A stretch of DNA of 22,827 nt from a virus: positions 1 to 22,827 of the IMG/VR virus record IMGVR_UViG_3300032331_000981; one strand, 5' to 3'. Shown here one piece after another: positions 21,567-22,827 of this stretch (the stretch's first letter is position 1; each line of letters opens with the position of its first letter). Position numbers and translations under genes: made by a program. The notes under the pieces were generated by a model. It did no database searches. It saw only the letters and a list, made by a program, of their open reading frames with translations, and was not told the origin of the DNA.

Positions 21567-21826
21567 AACCCCATCAACTTGACCAGCAACGCTCCATCAT
21601 GATGGATGCGCTGTACGCCAAAAGTGGCCGTACATGCGGCACCTACACCGGCCTATGGCAGGAGTTTTGCTCTGGCATCGGCCCTAACTTCCGCGATGCC
21701 GACTACGAGCAGCTACATGCTGACGTATGCGAGGCCATGGATAACATCCATTCAATCATGACCCCTAAGCAGGCGCATCAGGCGATTGCCGTATGCCGCC
21801 GTCACTTGCTGGGGAAGTGGGCATGA
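21563..21826 (+). CDS. Hypothetical 87-aa protein
   Basis: Starts MKPHQLDQQRSIMMDALYAK. The ATG overlaps the zinc ribbon stop (ATGA), which sets the start although the open frame extends upstream. It is mostly helical: YTGLWQEFCSGIGPNFRDAD, then EAMDNIHSIMTPKQAHQAI and AVCRRHLLGKWA. No family is recognised. The stop overlaps the next ATG. It belongs to a chain of short overlapping genes, which usually signals host-takeover or regulatory genes, but the function is not visible. Confidence 0.6.
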   Translation: MKPHQLDQQRSIMMDALYAKSGRTCGTYTGLWQEFCSGIGPNFRDADYEQLHADVCEAMDNIHSIMTPKQAHQAIAVCRRHLLGKWA

Positions 21827-22017
21827 CCATGCACGAAACCAACCTGGCACTGCTGGAGTTTCTTGGTATTGACCCGGAATCGATGGTCACCCGAATTGAT
21901 CTGGTTGCCACTCCAGACGACTGCCCCAAGGTGACCGTCACCCGCCTGCTGCTGGATCTGCCTGGCGTCACAGAAACCCGCATGTTCAAACTTGTCCCTT
22001 ACTCAACTCCCGAATGA
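21823..22017 (+). CDS. Hypothetical 64-aa protein
   Basis: Starts MTMHETNLALLEFLGIDPES, followed by a strand-rich part (TRIDLVATPDDCPKVTVTRL, ETRMFKLVPY). ATG at 21823 overlaps the previous stop (ATGA) and is preferred to an in-frame ATG 30 nt upstream. The layout of a short helix then 'vt.i.l.a..dd.p.vtv.r' strands recalls small phage proteins that may resemble parts of tail or Ea-type proteins, but I cannot name it. Its stop overlaps the secreted RlpA-like gene. Confidence 0.6.
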   Translation: MTMHETNLALLEFLGIDPESMVTRIDLVATPDDCPKVTVTRLLLDLPGVTETRMFKLVPYSTPE

Positions 22018-22331
22018 AGCGACTTCTATTACTGCTGGCTTTGCTCGCGGCACCAGTCCAAGCCAGGACCGTCACGGCCACGGTGTACGACCCCTGGTAT
22101 TCAGGCCGCCCCGACTACTGTACGGGTCGCGCCTACCAGCATTGGGGCATCAGTGCAGCGCATCCGTGGCTGCCATGCGGCACCCGCGTCACCGTCACCC
22201 ATCGCGGTCGGTCGCTGGTGGTGCCGATCCGGGACCGCTGCGACTGCAACAGCATCGACCTATCAGCAGGTGCTGCCTATCGGCTTGGCGTGCCGCTTGA
22301 TGGTATTGCTCGAGTGGGGATTGAATACTGA
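22014..22331 (+). CDS. Secreted RlpA-like double-psi beta-barrel protein
   Basis: A 105-aa protein with a clear Sec signal peptide (MKRLLLLLALLAAPVQA, cleavage after Ala17). The remainder has TATVYDPWYSGR, LPCGTRVTVTHRGRSLVVPI (53-72), then RDRCDC...SIDLSAGAAYRLGV (73-93), which matches the RlpA/DPBB pattern 'G..V.V.....v.v.i.DR....IDLS..aA..LG'. RlpA proteins are septal lytic transglycosylases acting on bare glycan. Four Cys (36, 55, 76, 78) suggest disulfides. The domain is near minimal size and lacks the SPOR domain. A role in lysis or cell-wall change during infection is inferred; the location among early genes, not lysis genes, is odd. Confidence 0.8.
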   Translation: MKRLLLLLALLAAPVQARTVTATVYDPWYSGRPDYCTGRAYQHWGISAAHPWLPCGTRVTVTHRGRSLVVPIRDRCDCNSIDLSAGAAYRLGVPLDGIARVGIEY

Positions 22332-22365
22332 TGGCTGACCTATCACCTGGTGAGGCTGCTTTTAA

Positions 22366-22449
22366 ATGATTGAATTTATGCTGTTAACTGCTTTTACAAT
22401 TGGTTTTACAATTGGATATATTTTAGGTACAATGTTTCCTAATTATTAA
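22366..22449 (+). CDS. 27-aa single-pass membrane peptide
   Basis: The product MIEFMLLTAFTIGFTIGYIL ends GTMFPNY and is one hydrophobic helix. GGTGAGG about 10 bases before the ATG could be a ribosome site. A 12-codon frame at 22331-22369 links it to the RlpA-like gene by TGATG and ATGA. The coding part contains a tandem 12-bp repeat and a strong promoter, so the stretch may be a promoter region rather than a gene. Base composition is far more A/T-rich than the neighbours. Confidence 0.4.
   Translation: MIEFMLLTAFTIGFTIGYILGTMFPNY
22392..22415 (+). repeat. Tandem repeat TTTTACAATTGG x2
   Basis: Two perfect adjacent 12-bp units. The second supplies the -35 box (TTTACA) of the promoter at 22405-22433. 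The repeat explains the FTIGFTIG in the small peptide. It could be a regulator site. Confidence 0.7.
22405..22433 (+). promoter_or_regulatory. Sigma70-like promoter for the right-edge gene
   Basis: TTTACA (5 of 6), a 17-nt spacer, TACAAT (5 of 6). The expected RNA start is near 22440, giving a leader of about 29 nt before the ATG at 22469. It is the best match to a bacterial vegetative promoter that I saw. Confidence 0.65.
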
Positions 22450-22468
22450 CCAACACTATTTAATTACC

Positions 22469-22827
22469 ATGACTAACCAACAACACCCGATCACTCCACC
22501 GCCTGAACTAGTGCGTGAGTGGAATCAAGAAGTGATAGGTACTCACTTTAAGCCTTACGGTTATTCAGAGTTCATTGCCACCCGCGCCGCCCAATGGGGT
22601 GCCGACCAGGAGTTGGAGGCGTGCTGTGAGTGGCTTGAAAAGGAACGTGAACATTTAGGGTGGGCATACCGCCTAAACCCCCAAACGATCCGCGCCGCCC
22701 GCCGCCCCAAGCCACCGAGCTTGAAGGAGCGGTCGCTGCAACTGCTTGAGACCTACAACACCTCAGGCGTAAGGCTGACTGCAGACCAAGCAAACACCAT
22801 CCGCCGCGCCCTAGAGGCATTGCCCAA
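22469..22827 (+). CDS. Conserved cyanophage hypothetical protein (partial, 3' end outside window)
   Basis: The 119 visible residues start MTNQQHPITPPPELVREWNQ, continue TRAAQWGADQELEACCEWLE, then IRAARRPKPPSLKERSLQLL and end TIRRALEALP at the window edge. I recognise this layout (ITPPPELV..W, a AA.WGADQELEACCEWL block, LRAARRPKPPSLKE and 'TIRRALEALP') from unassigned genes found widely in Synechococcus phages. The function is unknown. Its own promoter lies upstream. Only a few residues are likely missing, since relatives end soon after the last block. Confidence 0.8.
   Translation, partial: MTNQQHPITPPPELVREWNQEVIGTHFKPYGYSEFIATRAAQWGADQELEACCEWLEKEREHLGWAYRLNPQTIRAARRPKPPSLKERSLQLLETYNTSGVRLTADQANTIRRALEALP

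Noticed and set aside
22331-22369. 12-codon frame MADLSPGEAAFK as a gene
   Set aside because: Too short to support by itself; kept only as part of the A/T-rich island observation.
22572-22820. Minus-strand 82-codon frame at the right edge
   Set aside because: It is antisense to the recognised cyanophage protein; the sequence is Gly/Arg/Leu-rich and typical of a shadow.
1-22827. Prophage borders, integrase, tRNA or insertion sequence
   Set aside because: I saw no integrase, no tRNA-like cloverleaf, no transposase motifs and no flanking direct repeats in the window.

Overview
The window is a 22.8-kb piece of a tailed double-stranded DNA phage (Caudoviricetes, probably siphovirus-like) that infects a cyanobacterium, most likely a Synechococcus/Cyanobium-type picocyanobacterium. 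The phage assignment rests on a full head-assembly block: terminase small and large subunits, DUF4055-type portal, SPP1 gp7/Mu F-like protein, scaffold, major capsid protein and head-tail connectors. The cyanobacterial host assignment rests on three genes. One is a homologue of cyAbrB, a regulator family confined to cyanobacteria. One is a DnaN clamp of cyanobacterial appearance. The last is a protein at the right edge that I recognise from Synechococcus phages. No integrase, tRNA, CRISPR array or insertion sequence is visible, so lifestyle is undecided.

Layout. Two divergent gene sets meet at about 14.45-14.53 kb. The left set (14444 down to 1) is on the minus strand. It starts with a tiny ribbon-helix-helix (RHH) protein and a RepB/D5-type primase-helicase. 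Next come a non-coding repeat region (six copies of TTTGCCTTCG between 11719 and 11950), a second RHH protein, a small unknown protein, a DnaN clamp and the cyAbrB homologue. A strong hairpin terminator (9768-9793) separates this replication/regulation block from the virion block. The virion block runs TerS, TerL, small acidic protein, portal, 92-aa unknown, gp7-like, three small basic proteins, scaffold, major capsid, a possible decoration protein, small basic protein, connector, two tandem paralogous small proteins, head closure, gp10-like, and a tail-terminator-like gene cut by the window edge. Most neighbours overlap by 1-4 nt (ATGA, GTGA, TGATG, TAATG).

The right set (14533 to 22827) is on the plus strand. 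It begins with four overlapping genes: SNF2-type helicase, beta-class DNA methyltransferase, DEAH helicase with a zinc ribbon, and VRR-NUC nuclease. A promoter-like site and three short genes follow, each preceded by the same 18-nt leader. A recombination cassette comes next (PD-(D/E)XK exonuclease, Bet/RecT annealase, SSB), then small proteins including an NrdR-like zinc ribbon, a secreted RlpA-like protein, a 27-aa membrane peptide holding a good sigma70-type promoter, and the cyanophage-type protein cut at the right edge.

How it works together (inference). The divergent junction holds a perfect 7-1-7 palindrome beside a tiny RHH gene and looks like the control point of the two gene sets. 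The primase-helicase, clamp, SSB and repeat cluster look like a replication module that borrows the host polymerase through its own clamp. The exonuclease-annealase-SSB set would serve recombination. The phage cyAbrB is the best candidate for reprogramming host transcription or controlling the early/late switch. No gene-free stretch exceeds 300 bases; the longest (11703-11950) is the repeat region.
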